Assembly: GCA_020433785.1 (NCBI GenBank)
Contig: JAGRCC010000665.1
Span: 1-15,096, forward strand
Direction: 5' to 3'
DNA: 15,096 nt
Source: Anaerolineae bacterium
GTDB taxonomy: Bacteria; Chloroflexota; Anaerolineae; 4572-78; J111
How positions within the stretch are numbered: position 1 is the first letter of the stretch; each line of letters starts with the position of its first letter. Below are positions 1 to 6,892 of the stretch, piece by piece. The position numbers and the translations under genes are program-made. Under the pieces are notes generated by a model, which saw nothing but the letters and a program-made list of their open reading frames with translations, ran no database searches and was not told the origin of the DNA.

Positions 1-2
1 CC

Positions 3-1958
3 GACTTACAAAACGTGATCCACAACGTCGCCGAGGCCATTGAAACCAAAAAAGCCAAGGAAAAGAAGAACGTTTTAGACCATATCGCCATCAAAGCGTT
101 GGGCAGCACCTTGCAGCGGTTGCAGCGCATCGAATGTATGCTGAATGTGCCGCAGTATGATCTGGTCTTTATCGGGCAGGTGGGCGCGGGCAAAACCACG
201 GCCATCTGCCACCTGTTCGATCTGGTTGAACCGTATGAGGGCTCGATTAAGCTGGCCAGCGGCACCACCAAAACGGTGCCCAAAGTGCGTGAGCTGCTAT
301 CAACCGGCTCGGGGCAAACCACCATTTGCGAGGTCATCATCAAGCCGGCCGCGCAAACTTATCTGGAAATTGAGCCGTACGACCGCCAAAATTTGGAAGA
401 ACTGATCCGCGAGTTCGCCTGGTACACCTGGCTCAAAGCCCATCCGCGCCCGGACGAGAACGGCGCTCAACCGCCGCCCACCGAACTAATGCGGGCGATT
501 AGAAATGTGGTCGATTTGAATGTAGTGACCACCGCCGAAGGCCGGGTTGATCACGCCGCCGAGTTTGTCAAGAAATTCGGCGAAAATCAGTTCGATGCCT
601 TCCAGGCGGCGGTGTTGCAGCGGGCCAGGCTCGATGAGCGAACCCAAACCATCGTTCGTCCCGACGCCGCCGCCCAACAGAGTAACCACGCGGAGAAAGC
701 CTGGGCGCGCCGAACATTCGAACTGTTGAATCTGGCCAAACTGCCGACGGTGTCGATCCCCAAGAAGATTTTCCTCCACGCCGATGCCCAACTATTCAAA
801 TTAGACGGCGAATTCAGCCGCTTCGGGGCCATCATCGACACCAAGGGGATGGATGTGGGCCAGAGCCGCGAGGATTTGGATAATTACATTCGCAACAACG
901 ATTCAACCCTGTGTATCTTTGCCGAAAAGTTTCCACCGGCCCCGGCCAACGTAGCCGACTTGATCGAGCGCCATTTGGTCTCGCAGGATATCGCCACCAA
1001 GTTTGCCCTGTTTGTGATGCCCCACAAGGGCGAGCCGGCCAAGGTCGTCGGCAAAGATGGGCCGGTCGGCGACCACGATGAAGGCATCGCGCTGCGGCGA
1101 GCGACCATCGACGCCGCGTTCACCAGCCGTAAAATCGACTTTATCGCTGACAACGTGCTGTTTTACGATGCGCTACAAGGCTACCTGCCCGATGGTCGCC
1201 TCGACCAGGATTACGATCAGACGGATGTCATGGCCGACCGGAATCGCGTCTTCACGGAGTTCCAGCGGATTATCGAACGGCGCGAAGCGATTTTGTGGGC
1301 CGAGGTCCAGGCGCTTAACACCAATTTTGAGGCGCTCAATCGAGAAGAGTACGGCTTGAGTTTCCAAGACAAAGATTTGCTGAATTTCGCCCGCGATAAG
1401 GTCAAAGGCTATCAGAATCTGGATTTTGTCACGGCCAACAATTTTATTCGCGATTATATCGGTTTGTGGAACACCAGCAGCCGCCATTTTATGTCGCTGC
1501 GGGCCACCAACAACCGTTTTGGCCGGTATGAACCCCGCAGTATCGATGTTTATTACGATGCCGTGCCGATTACGGAAAAGTTGGCCCGGCAAATGATGGA
1601 CAAACCGAAAAATGACATGCTGGAAACGGTGCAGGTTATCGGCCAGAACGGATCGGAGGATTTGGGCCGGTTGATGCAGATGCTGGAAGTGCAGATCAAG
1701 ACCGATTATCAAGCGTTGATTGTAACCATCGGCCAAGAGGTCCGGGCGCTGTTGGAGGGCAATGTTTTAGCGCCGCAAGGGTACAACAGCGATTTTTGGC
1801 GGCATACGATCGAACGGTGGGGCCAGGGCGCGGGCTATCGGGCCGATGTGTTGGGCATGTATACCACCGAAATCCAGGGCGTGCAAAAGTATCTGAAGGA
1901 GCGAATGTCGAACCTGTGGGCTGAGTATGTGGAGAATATTTTGGGCTTTCTGGGGTAG
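3..1958 (+). CDS. P-loop GTPase-like protein, 5' end probably cut off
   Basis: Reading frame open to the left edge of the window. The first possible start inside is a GTG at 15, but codons before it (Asp-Leu-Gln-Asn) are in frame, no ribosome binding site precedes it, and the protein enters a charged helix at once, so the true start probably lies upstream. Numbering from that GTG (647 aa): Walker A/G1 GQVGAGKT at 54-61 after a beta strand; a Thr-rich stretch with GSGQTT near 98-103 that could be the G2 switch; and DTKG at 275-278 after the strand FGAIID, a good DxxG G3 motif. A clear NKxD G4 is not seen; the strand ending MPHKGE near 335-340 is the best positional candidate. The long insertion between G2 and G3 and the roughly 300-residue, mostly helical C-terminal part recall large dynamin-like or GTPase-coupled effector proteins, but I do not recognise the family. 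No signal peptide or membrane segment is seen. Nucleotide binding is well supported; the cellular role is unknown. Confidence 0.75.
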   Translation, partial: DLQNVIHNVAEAIETKKAKEKKNVLDHIAIKALGSTLQRLQRIECMLNVPQYDLVFIGQVGAGKTTAICHLFDLVEPYEGSIKLASGTTKTVPKVRELLSTGSGQTTICEVIIKPAAQTYLEIEPYDRQNLEELIREFAWYTWLKAHPRPDENGAQPPPTELMRAIRNVVDLNVVTTAEGRVDHAAEFVKKFGENQFDAFQAAVLQRARLDERTQTIVRPDAAAQQSNHAEKAWARRTFELLNLAKLPTVSIPKKIFLHADAQLFKLDGEFSRFGAIIDTKGMDVGQSREDLDNYIRNNDSTLCIFAEKFPPAPANVADLIERHLVSQDIATKFALFVMPHKGEPAKVVGKDGPVGDHDEGIALRRATIDAAFTSRKIDFIADNVLFYDALQGYLPDGRLDQDYDQTDVMADRNRVFTEFQRIIERREAILWAEVQALNTNFEALNREEYGLSFQDKDLLNFARDKVKGYQNLDFVTANNFIRDYIGLWNTSSRHFMSLRATNNRFGRYEPRSIDVYYDAVPITEKLARQMMDKPKNDMLETVQVIGQNGSEDLGRLMQMLEVQIKTDYQALIVTIGQEVRALLEGNVLAPQGYNSDFWRHTIERWGQGAGYRADVLGMYTTEIQGVQKYLKERMSNLWAEYVENILGFLG

Positions 1959-1976
1959 AACGCAATCGAAGACCTC

Positions 1977-2059
1977 ACAGGTTTTCCAATTGCATTTGAG
2001 AGAACGATCCGCTCCAATGGGAGCGGTCGCTAGATCAAAGCTAACGTTTGAAAACCTGT
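1977..2059. repeat. Nested inverted repeat after the GTPase gene
   Basis: A perfect 10-bp inverted repeat (ACAGGTTTTC at 1977-1986, GAAAACCTGT at 2050-2059) encloses a second hairpin with 7-bp arms (CCGCTCC at 2009-2015, GGAGCGG at 2020-2026, 4-nt loop). It sits between the GTPase stop codon and the terminator. It may be a small repeat-element remnant or an RNA structure protecting the 3' end; the sequence alone does not decide. Confidence 0.5.
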
Positions 2060-2090
2060 CATGTCTGGTTTAGCTAATTTATTTCTAAAT

Positions 2091-2122
2091 AAAAGGGCCG
2101 CAGCGGATGCTGCGGCCCTTTT
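2091..2122. terminator. Bidirectional Rho-independent terminator
   Basis: Perfect 14-bp stem (arms 2091-2104 and 2109-2122) with a GC-rich core GGGCCGCAGC and a 4-nt loop. It has A4 on its left side and T5 on its right side, followed by more A/T, so it can end transcription in both directions: the rightward GTPase gene at 1958 and the leftward small membrane gene whose stop codon is at 2126-2128. Confidence 0.9.
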
Positions 2123-2125
2123 TAT

Positions 2126-2479
2126 TTAATCGTGCAGGAACATATTCAACAAGCCGGAAACGATACTAATGATGATCGCGGCGATAATGGTGGTCCAAAA
2201 AAAGCTATCGATGGTGAGAATGTTGGGTAAGAACCAGTTGGTCAACGACAGCATCATGGCATTAATGATGAGGGTAAAAAGGCCCAGCGTCAGAATAACC
2301 AATGGGCAGGTTAAAAGCATGACGATGGGCCGAATGACGGCGTTAACTAAGCCGTAAACGGCCGAGATAATGAACAAGCTCATCCAATAATTACCTTGAA
2401 TGGTGAAGCCCGGCATCAGCCAGGCCGTAATCCCAACAGCAGCGGCTAAAATCGCCCAGCGCAATAAAAAATAGACCAC
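2126..2479 (-). CDS. Small four-helix membrane protein, PF04020 (phage holin IV/YvlD-like) family
   Basis: A 117-aa protein consisting almost entirely of four hydrophobic helices: about 4-20 (RWAILAAAVGITAWLMPGF), 30-50, 54-80 and 93-113. The pattern 'LMPGF..(Q/G)..' after helix 1, then 'Y.LVNAVIRPIV..L..PL..LTLGLF...INA..L' is characteristic of the PF04020 family, annotated as 'mycobacterial 4TMS phage holin, superfamily IV' and related to Bacillus YvlD. These are chromosomal inner-membrane proteins; holin activity is not implied, and in Bacillus the relatives are tied to envelope stress. The start is a GTG at 2479 with AAGGAG about 8 nt upstream. It is the last gene of the leftward run and ends directly at the bidirectional terminator. 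The family call is confident; the function is unknown. Confidence 0.88.
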   Translation of the reverse strand: MVYFLLRWAILAAAVGITAWLMPGFTIQGNYWMSLFIISAVYGLVNAVIRPIVMLLTCPLVILTLGLFTLIINAMMLSLTNWFLPNILTIDSFFWTTIIAAIIISIVSGLLNMFLHD

Positions 2480-2524
2480 GTGTTAACTCCTTTTGGCAAT
2501 ATCTTTGAGTTTTTTGAATGTGAG

Positions 2525-2543
2525 TCTGAACGAATCGTTCAGA
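2525..2543. promoter_or_regulatory. 19-bp palindrome upstream of the small membrane gene
   Basis: TCTGAACGA-A-TCGTTCAGA, a perfect 9-1-9 dyad 46 bp before the GTG start at 2479, in the 157-bp gap between two leftward genes. Its size and position suit a repressor operator or an mRNA hairpin. No T-tract follows, so it is not a typical terminator. Confidence 0.4.
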
Positions 2544-2578
2544 ATTACCATTAAGACTTATTCCGTTTGAGCTTTTTA

Positions 2579-2632
2579 ACCACGAATTGCCCCGACCTTA
2601 CTTTTTTCCAGGTAATTGATTAAATTCGTGGT
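2579..2632. repeat. 10-bp inverted repeat around a 34-bp spacer
   Basis: ACCACGAATT at 2579-2588 and AATTCGTGGT at 2623-2632 match perfectly. The element begins 4 bp after the stop codon of the leftward membrane gene (2637-2639). The long spacer and lack of a T-tract argue against an ordinary terminator. It may be a dispersed intergenic repeat or a remnant of one. Confidence 0.4.
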
Positions 2633-2636
2633 CGAT

Positions 2637-3281
2637 TTAGCTCCACCCCTCGTGAAACTGTTCTTTTGAAAAGGTGTAAGTTCGATTTGAAAGCACTTGA
2701 ATAACAAATCCGGCCCCGGCCAGAACCAGCCACAATATTAACCAAAAGTAAGAGTCACCTAAAACAGGCCTGATGGCATTTCCGGCTGATTGAATACTAT
2801 CCAGAGACACGCGGCCCATCACCAGTAAGGCGGACAAGATGATGGCATTGGCCCCACCAACCGCCGTAATAAGGATGATGATATACTTTTGCAAATTCAT
2901 AGCTAGCGTTAGTAAGGCCACAAAAATGGCACTAACCAGGGCTACGATGATGACGAAAAACCCACCGTCAAAACCAAGAGCGGCCATAAAACCGATGCCG
3001 ACAGCCGCCCCGAAGCTGGCAGCCACCAGCGCTACGCCCAGAATATAAAATAGGTAGGACAGGACGGCAAAGAGCAGGCCCAGGATAAAACCGGCCACCC
3101 AACCGGTGACCGTCACCAAGAATCCGGTGCCAAACAGCAGGGCCATCATCTGAGCGCCAAACCAAAAGCCGCCGAAAAAGCCCCAAATTGGCAGTAAGAC
3201 CAAAAAGACGCGATAGCCAGAGAAACAAAAGGCGAGCCCAAAAACTACGGCAAAAAGGGCTGTAAATAGAACTGACAGCAT
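2637..3281 (-). CDS. Multi-pass membrane protein, DUF4203/TM198-like
   Basis: A start at 3281 (214 aa) is preferred over an in-frame ATG at 3299 because GGAGG at 3288-3292 lies 6 nt before it. The protein is nearly all hydrophobic, with about seven membrane segments rich in Gly and Ala, including GFFGGFWFGAQ, a repeated 'AASFGAAVGIGFMAALG' type of packing motif, and one longer polar loop (VSLDSIQSAGNAIRPVLGDS) before the last helix. The tail after that helix is short and charged. Glycine-zipper helices and this length fit DUF4203/TM7S3-TM198-like proteins, whose function in bacteria is unknown. The gene begins 58 bp after the stop of the LPETG protein on the same strand, so they are probably co-transcribed, and an envelope role is a reasonable inference. 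No catalytic or transport motif is seen. Confidence 0.75.
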   Translation of the reverse strand: MLSVLFTALFAVVFGLAFCFSGYRVFLVLLPIWGFFGGFWFGAQMMALLFGTGFLVTVTGWVAGFILGLLFAVLSYLFYILGVALVAASFGAAVGIGFMAALGFDGGFFVIIVALVSAIFVALLTLAMNLQKYIIILITAVGGANAIILSALLVMGRVSLDSIQSAGNAIRPVLGDSYFWLILWLVLAGAGFVIQVLSNRTYTFSKEQFHEGWS

Positions 3282-3339
3282 GTTAATCCTCCACTCCAAG
3301 AGATCGGTTAGGTTTGAAACAATATTTCAGCGAATACTC

Positions 3340-5232
3340 TTACGCATCGCGCTTGGACCGCATTGTTCGCCAGTAGGCTGTCGTCGCCACCAGCAGGCTA
3401 ACCAGCAAAATCAGGCCAAAAATCGTCAGCCCGAAAAGCGGGCTTTGGTTACCCGTCTCGGGCAAGAACAGCACCACCGGGGTGGGCGTTGGTTCCACTT
3501 GAACAGATGCTTCACCGGGTACGGGCGAAGCGGTCGGCGGCGGCGGTGGTGGCGGTGGAACGGTGCTGCCGCCATCATCGTCATCGTCATCCTTATCACG
3601 AGGTGTCGCGGTTGGCTCGGGAGTGGGAATGGGAGCCGGTGTCTCGGTTGGCGTGGGCAGGATTTCGTTAACATCCGTGTCGGTTACCGGTGGATACTCT
3701 TCATTCAAAATACCGGTGTAGCTTAAGACCACGGTATCGGTGATGAGGCCGGGGGGGGCGTCGGCATCAACCAGAACGGTCACCGAGGTACTGCCTCCAT
3801 CGCCGGCCGGAATAATTCCGTTAATCTGGAAGGTGACGAATCCGGTGGGCCCTTCAGCGCAAGCGCCGGTCAAGGGCGGATTAATCGCACAATCGACAAA
3901 AGTCGTATAGGGTGGCAGCTCGTCGCTGAGGCGAACATTAAACGCCGCGCCGGGGGGAGCGGAATTCGCCGGCGGCGGTAACGGAAACGGATCCGTATTG
4001 GAAATATTGGTAAAGACAATGGTGTAAGTTAAAACATCGCTCGGAGCCACAATGATCCGACCATCATCTTTAGAAACGGCCATTCGAGGGATGGGCGGCG
4101 GCTTGAGAAAGACAATTTCATCTTCCTGACCTTCAAAAATATATTGGTTGTCGCGCACGACACAAATTTCAGTCACCCATATCCCCAGATCATCCAAGGT
4201 GACCGGATATACATCGCCGCCCCGTTGGGGTGGAAACGGGGGTGGGTCCGGGGCGTTGTTCCAGGCACTATCTCTAGATGGCGTGCCGTTGTAAACGGCG
4301 CCGGAAGGAGAAAAATGCCGGACCGTCACGTTGGGGTCTTGGGCGTTGATGTCCAGATCAAAATCGTTGAGGGTGATTTCGGGCATGTCCTCCAGTTGAA
4401 CCGGATGGTAGAATAGCTGGCAGGTTGAACCGGGGCCTTCATGCTGGTACGTAATTTGATCCAAACTAATTAATATCTCGTCACCTGTACCGTCTCTTTG
4501 GTCGGCGCTGTCTATCTCGTTACCGTTACTCAACATCGCCGACTGGGTTTGGCCAATACCTGAACAGCTTCCGCCATTGGGTACGCTCACCGTACAATCC
4601 GGATCGTGGCTCACGGACAGTTTCCAGGCGTTATCGTCATTATCAGAGGTTATGGTGGCCAGGGCGTATGTACCACAGCCAAAATTGGGGGTATTGGGGG
4701 TGAATGTCACTAACTCCACCCAACGACCGTTGGTTGTGTTGGTTAGACTGGTGGTGGGCACAAATGAAACCGGATTAATAACCTGGTCTACCTGGCCGAC
4801 GTCGCGTATGGCAAACAAGGTGTAGGTCGTCGTATCGGCAAATTGGATGTTTTCAGTAGGGGGATTTTGAATGGTGTTGTTGTTGGGGTCACGGATTTCA
4901 TCATCGGCCGGCGGCGGGTTTGAAAGGGGCGGGTCCGGTTCTTGGATTTCCGGGTCAAACAGCGCAAACGTTACCGGTAGGTCACCAGGCCAGGTGCAGG
5001 GAACTAAGACTCTAACATAGTGCAGGTCTTGTTGGCCTTGAAAGCTGGTGTAGTAATCGCCAATGGTGATGGGGGTGTTGGGACCGCTGGTCTGAATAAA
5101 GGCGGCTGAACCATCGGGTGGAAGTTCGACCGCTTTGACGATATTGAACACAAATATGGTCATCGCCACAATGGCTAAACTGACGCGCACCAGCGGTCGA
5201 ATACGCTGAGCACTTAATCGAAAATTGAACAT
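3340..5232 (-). CDS. Secreted, DUF11-type surface protein with LPETG cell-wall sorting signal
   Basis: A 630-aa exported protein. Residues 1-34 form a signal peptide: basic n-region, hydrophobic core SLAIVAMTIFVFNIV and possible cleavage after VKA (34). Residues 36-380 are beta-rich, contain few lysines and several cysteines, and match no family I recognise. Residues 384-520 resemble the DUF11/conserved-repeat immunoglobulin-like domain ('VLTYTIVFTNISNTD', 'LSDELPPYTTFVDC', 'VTVLVDADAPPG'). Residues 521-585 are a Pro/Thr linker with a D6 run and a P8 run encoded by in-frame triplet repeats. The C-terminus is a textbook sorting signal: LPETG at 590-594, a hydrophobic helix (about 600-621) and the basic tail RTMRSKRDA. 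A sortase should cut between T and G and attach the protein to the envelope; no sortase gene lies in this window. The ATG start has GGAGGGG 8 nt upstream. The likely role is surface or adhesive; the substrate or partner is unknown. Confidence 0.85.
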   Translation of the reverse strand: MFNFRLSAQRIRPLVRVSLAIVAMTIFVFNIVKAVELPPDGSAAFIQTSGPNTPITIGDYYTSFQGQQDLHYVRVLVPCTWPGDLPVTFALFDPEIQEPDPPLSNPPPADDEIRDPNNNTIQNPPTENIQFADTTTYTLFAIRDVGQVDQVINPVSFVPTTSLTNTTNGRWVELVTFTPNTPNFGCGTYALATITSDNDDNAWKLSVSHDPDCTVSVPNGGSCSGIGQTQSAMLSNGNEIDSADQRDGTGDEILISLDQITYQHEGPGSTCQLFYHPVQLEDMPEITLNDFDLDINAQDPNVTVRHFSPSGAVYNGTPSRDSAWNNAPDPPPFPPQRGGDVYPVTLDDLGIWVTEICVVRDNQYIFEGQEDEIVFLKPPPIPRMAVSKDDGRIIVAPSDVLTYTIVFTNISNTDPFPLPPPANSAPPGAAFNVRLSDELPPYTTFVDCAINPPLTGACAEGPTGFVTFQINGIIPAGDGGSTSVTVLVDADAPPGLITDTVVLSYTGILNEEYPPVTDTDVNEILPTPTETPAPIPTPEPTATPRDKDDDDDDGGSTVPPPPPPPPTASPVPGEASVQVEPTPTPVVLFLPETGNQSPLFGLTIFGLILLVSLLVATTAYWRTMRSKRDA

Positions 5233-5298
5233 TCTTATTACCCCTCCTCGGTAGTTGCTCTGCTCTAAGCTGCGTTGCTGTGTTGCCTGTCCAGAATA

Positions 5299-5355
5299 TC
5301 ACTTTAAGCCAATTCCACCAAATCTGACAGTCCGGTGAAGACGGCGTAACACCAT
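5299..5355 (-). CDS. Possible 18-aa leader peptide upstream of the LPETG gene
   Basis: In the 235-bp gap before the LPETG gene, an ATG at 5355 is preceded by GGAGG (5365-5369) at 9 nt and opens an 18-codon frame, MVLRRLHRTVRFGGIGLK, ending in TGA at 5299-5301, 66 bp before the ATG of the surface protein gene. The peptide is strongly basic (four Arg, one Lys, one His). It could be a regulatory upstream ORF or a chance frame. The ribosome binding site is the main evidence, and it touches the hairpin described next. There is no homology that I recognise. Confidence 0.25.
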   Translation of the reverse strand: MVLRRLHRTVRFGGIGLK

Positions 5356-5364
5356 CAACAGTCA

Positions 5365-5399
5365 CCTCCAATTTGTCGCAACGTGAAATTGGCCCAATT
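5365..5399 (-). promoter_or_regulatory. Leader hairpin overlapping a ribosome binding site
   Basis: Read leftward, CCAATTT (5392-5386) pairs with AAATTGG (5374-5368) around an 11-nt loop, and the 3' arm runs into the GGAGG at 5369-5365 that would serve the short leader frame. A further AATTGG (5399-5394) lies immediately before the 5' arm and could compete for pairing with it. The rest of the gap 5233-5467 shows no promoter I can support and no terminator with a clear T-tract. Confidence 0.35.
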
Positions 5400-5467
5400 A
5401 CCGATCCTAAGCGTTGGGTCTAGTCTAATTCACATCAAAAATAATTACGACCTACAAAAGGTAGTAT

Positions 5468-6003
5468 TTAAGTATTAATTGGACGCAGGAATTCGATGGC
5501 GCAGCGGTTGTGCCAGGGGATCAGTGAGCCCCGGCCGTGAAATCCGTTGTGGCCGCCGCATTCAACCACCAGCGGAACCAGTAACGGATTACGATGCCAT
5601 TGATAATTAAAGTGGGTGGTATGAGGTACAAACGGATCATCAAGCGCGTGGATAATGAGGGTTGGTACATTGATTGTGCCTAAAAAGTGCTTCGAGGAAT
5701 AGTTATCATAATATTGATCGACGGTAGCGAAGCCCAATCGGGGTGCAGTGAAGGTCTGATCGACCTCCCACACCGAACGGGCGTTGGCCAGCGCTTCTCG
5801 TTCCGAGGGGCCGACCTCCATCGTCGGGCGTAGACTACAAGATTGGTTTGGGGCTGAGTGATCTTGTTGTAGAGTGTTTGTAGATCAGCCCCAAACCAAG
5901 GGGGTCGTGGTTGGTAATCGGGGAAGTTATAAGTAACGGTTTGGTTTGAGAGAAGTCGATAGCCAGGTTGAGTACAGGTTGTCGGTGATAATAAACTGAA
6001 CAC
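5468..6003 (-). pseudogene. YheT-type alpha/beta hydrolase, internally deleted and frameshifted
   Basis: Two reading frames together give the two ends of one YheT-family (COG0429) hydrolase. The first, from a GTG at 6003, carries the N-terminal signature FPDYQPRPPWFGADLQTLY (compare 'RG..NCHLQT' of E. coli YheT). The second, ending at 5468, has the C-terminal third: 'ARSVWEVDQTFTAPRLGFATVDQYYD', then 'VPTLIIHALDDPFVP' with the catalytic Asp, and 'ECGGHNGFHG' with the catalytic His. Intact members are about 320-340 aa. Here the roughly 170-190 residues between, including the GxSxG nucleophile elbow, are gone, and the frames differ by one register, with the switch between about 5868 and 5821. 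The product cannot be an active hydrolase. The GTG lies 10 bp after the M48 protease stop, so the gene once belonged to that operon. A 15-bp inverted repeat marks the junction. An assembly error is the main alternative. Confidence 0.8.
5843..5899. repeat. 15-bp inverted repeat at the hydrolase deletion junction
   Basis: TTGGTTTGGGGCTGA at 5843-5857 and its exact reverse complement at 5885-5899, 27 bp apart. A smaller pair, CAAGAT (5838-5843) and ATCTTG (5861-5866), overlaps the left arm. The right arm encodes PWFGAD of the hydrolase N-terminus; the left arm is at or just beyond the point where family similarity is lost. Confidence 0.75.
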
Positions 6004-6013
6004 ACCTGTGACC

Positions 6014-6865
6014 TTACTTGATTAACCCATCAGGTACGCCGTTAGGAAATTCGGCATTAATAGCCTTCTCAATGGCAGCGATCCGGTTTTCAGGATTCGG
6101 GTGAGTGCTGAAGAATTCCGGCGGACGATTACCCTCAGATGATTCGGCCAAAATCTTCATCACATCCAGCATCGAGCGGGGATCGTAACCGGCCTCGGCC
6201 ATAAAGCGAACCCCCAGACGGTCAGATTCCAGTTCGTCTTCGCGGCCAAATTTCATATTAACAACCTGGCCGATCATCGCCGTGACGGCAGCCGCTTGCT
6301 GAGAACTGTTGGGATGGTTGGGGTCATACGAGGCAATCACCGCCGCGCCGGCTAATCCTTGGGTTAACTGTTGCTTGGCGATATGTTCGGCTGAGTGTCG
6401 AGCCACCACGTGGCCGATTTCGTGACCGAGAACGCCGGCCAACTGCCCTTCCGTTTGTAGGCGGTTGAACAAGGCCGAGGTAATAAAAACCGGCCCGCCC
6501 GGTAAGGCGAAAGCGTTGATCGTTTGGTCATCGGCCAGCAGAGTGAAACTAAACTTGTAAGGCGTTTGGCCCGCTTCGGTCGAAGCCAGGATATTTTGGC
6601 CAACCTGTTTCACCTCACCCTGTTCTTGCGAATTCGAGTCAGGTCCGCCGAATTCGGCGGCCATTTGCGGGGCAGATTGCAGCCCTAAGGCAATTTCCTG
6701 CTCGACCGATAAACTGACATACTGTTTTTCATTGGTGATGTCGTTAAAGGAACTGCTGCTGCAATACGCCACAACGGAAGCTATGACCATAAACAAAACA
6801 ATCAGCCATTTAGCGCTGCCGCCTAAGGCGGAGCCTCGACCTATCCTGCGTCTTGAACCTATCAT
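6014..6865 (-). CDS. M48 family membrane-anchored zinc metalloprotease
   Basis: A 283-aa protein with one N-terminal hydrophobic segment (about 20-35, WLIVLFMVIASVVAYC) after a basic leader (GSRRRIGRG). It is probably inserted in the membrane with the catalytic domain outside. Cys35 follows the core, but Tyr at -1 makes a lipobox poor. The peptidase domain holds the HExxH zinc motif HEIGH at 148-152, in 'LAGVLGHEIGHVVARH', and the third ligand Glu211 in 'ELESDRLG' (ExxxD). The 'NAFALPGGPVFIT' strand and 'STHPNPENRIAAI' near the C-terminus are typical of the LoiP/BepA-like M48 group, which degrade or help assemble envelope proteins. Length is normal and all catalytic residues are present. The ATG start has GGAGA about 7 nt upstream. 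It is followed at 10 bp by the broken hydrolase. The upstream region carries a tetranucleotide repeat that could affect expression. The family call is secure; the substrate is unknown. Confidence 0.92.
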   Translation of the reverse strand: MIGSRRRIGRGSALGGSAKWLIVLFMVIASVVAYCSSSSFNDITNEKQYVSLSVEQEIALGLQSAPQMAAEFGGPDSNSQEQGEVKQVGQNILASTEAGQTPYKFSFTLLADDQTINAFALPGGPVFITSALFNRLQTEGQLAGVLGHEIGHVVARHSAEHIAKQQLTQGLAGAAVIASYDPNHPNSSQQAAAVTAMIGQVVNMKFGREDELESDRLGVRFMAEAGYDPRSMLDVMKILAESSEGNRPPEFFSTHPNPENRIAAIEKAINAEFPNGVPDGLIK

Positions 6866-6892
6866 GATTCTCTCCTTCGAAATAGTTGGATT

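Noticed and set aside
1173..1736. A 187-codon open frame on the - strand inside the GTPase gene
   Set aside because: It is the shadow of the well-supported forward frame and has no start signal or recognisable family.
2126..2479. Evidence for a prophage because of a 'holin' family match
   Set aside because: PF04020 proteins are common chromosomal membrane proteins, and no other phage gene, lysin or attachment site is present.
3280..3726. A 148-codon + strand frame opposite the LPETG gene
   Set aside because: Its Gly/Arg-rich low-complexity protein is the complement of the Pro/Asp repeat linker; there is no independent evidence for a gene.
5012..5371. A 119-codon - strand frame beginning at a TTG upstream of the LPETG gene
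   Set aside because: It lacks a ribosome binding site, and most of it overlaps the LPETG gene out of frame. A different, shorter frame in this leader (ATG at 5355) has a better ribosome binding site and is listed instead.
5233..5467. Known riboswitch in the leader of the surface-protein gene
   Set aside because: I compared it by eye with the c-di-GMP riboswitch pattern and found no conserved core; only a short stem near a ribosome binding site is seen.
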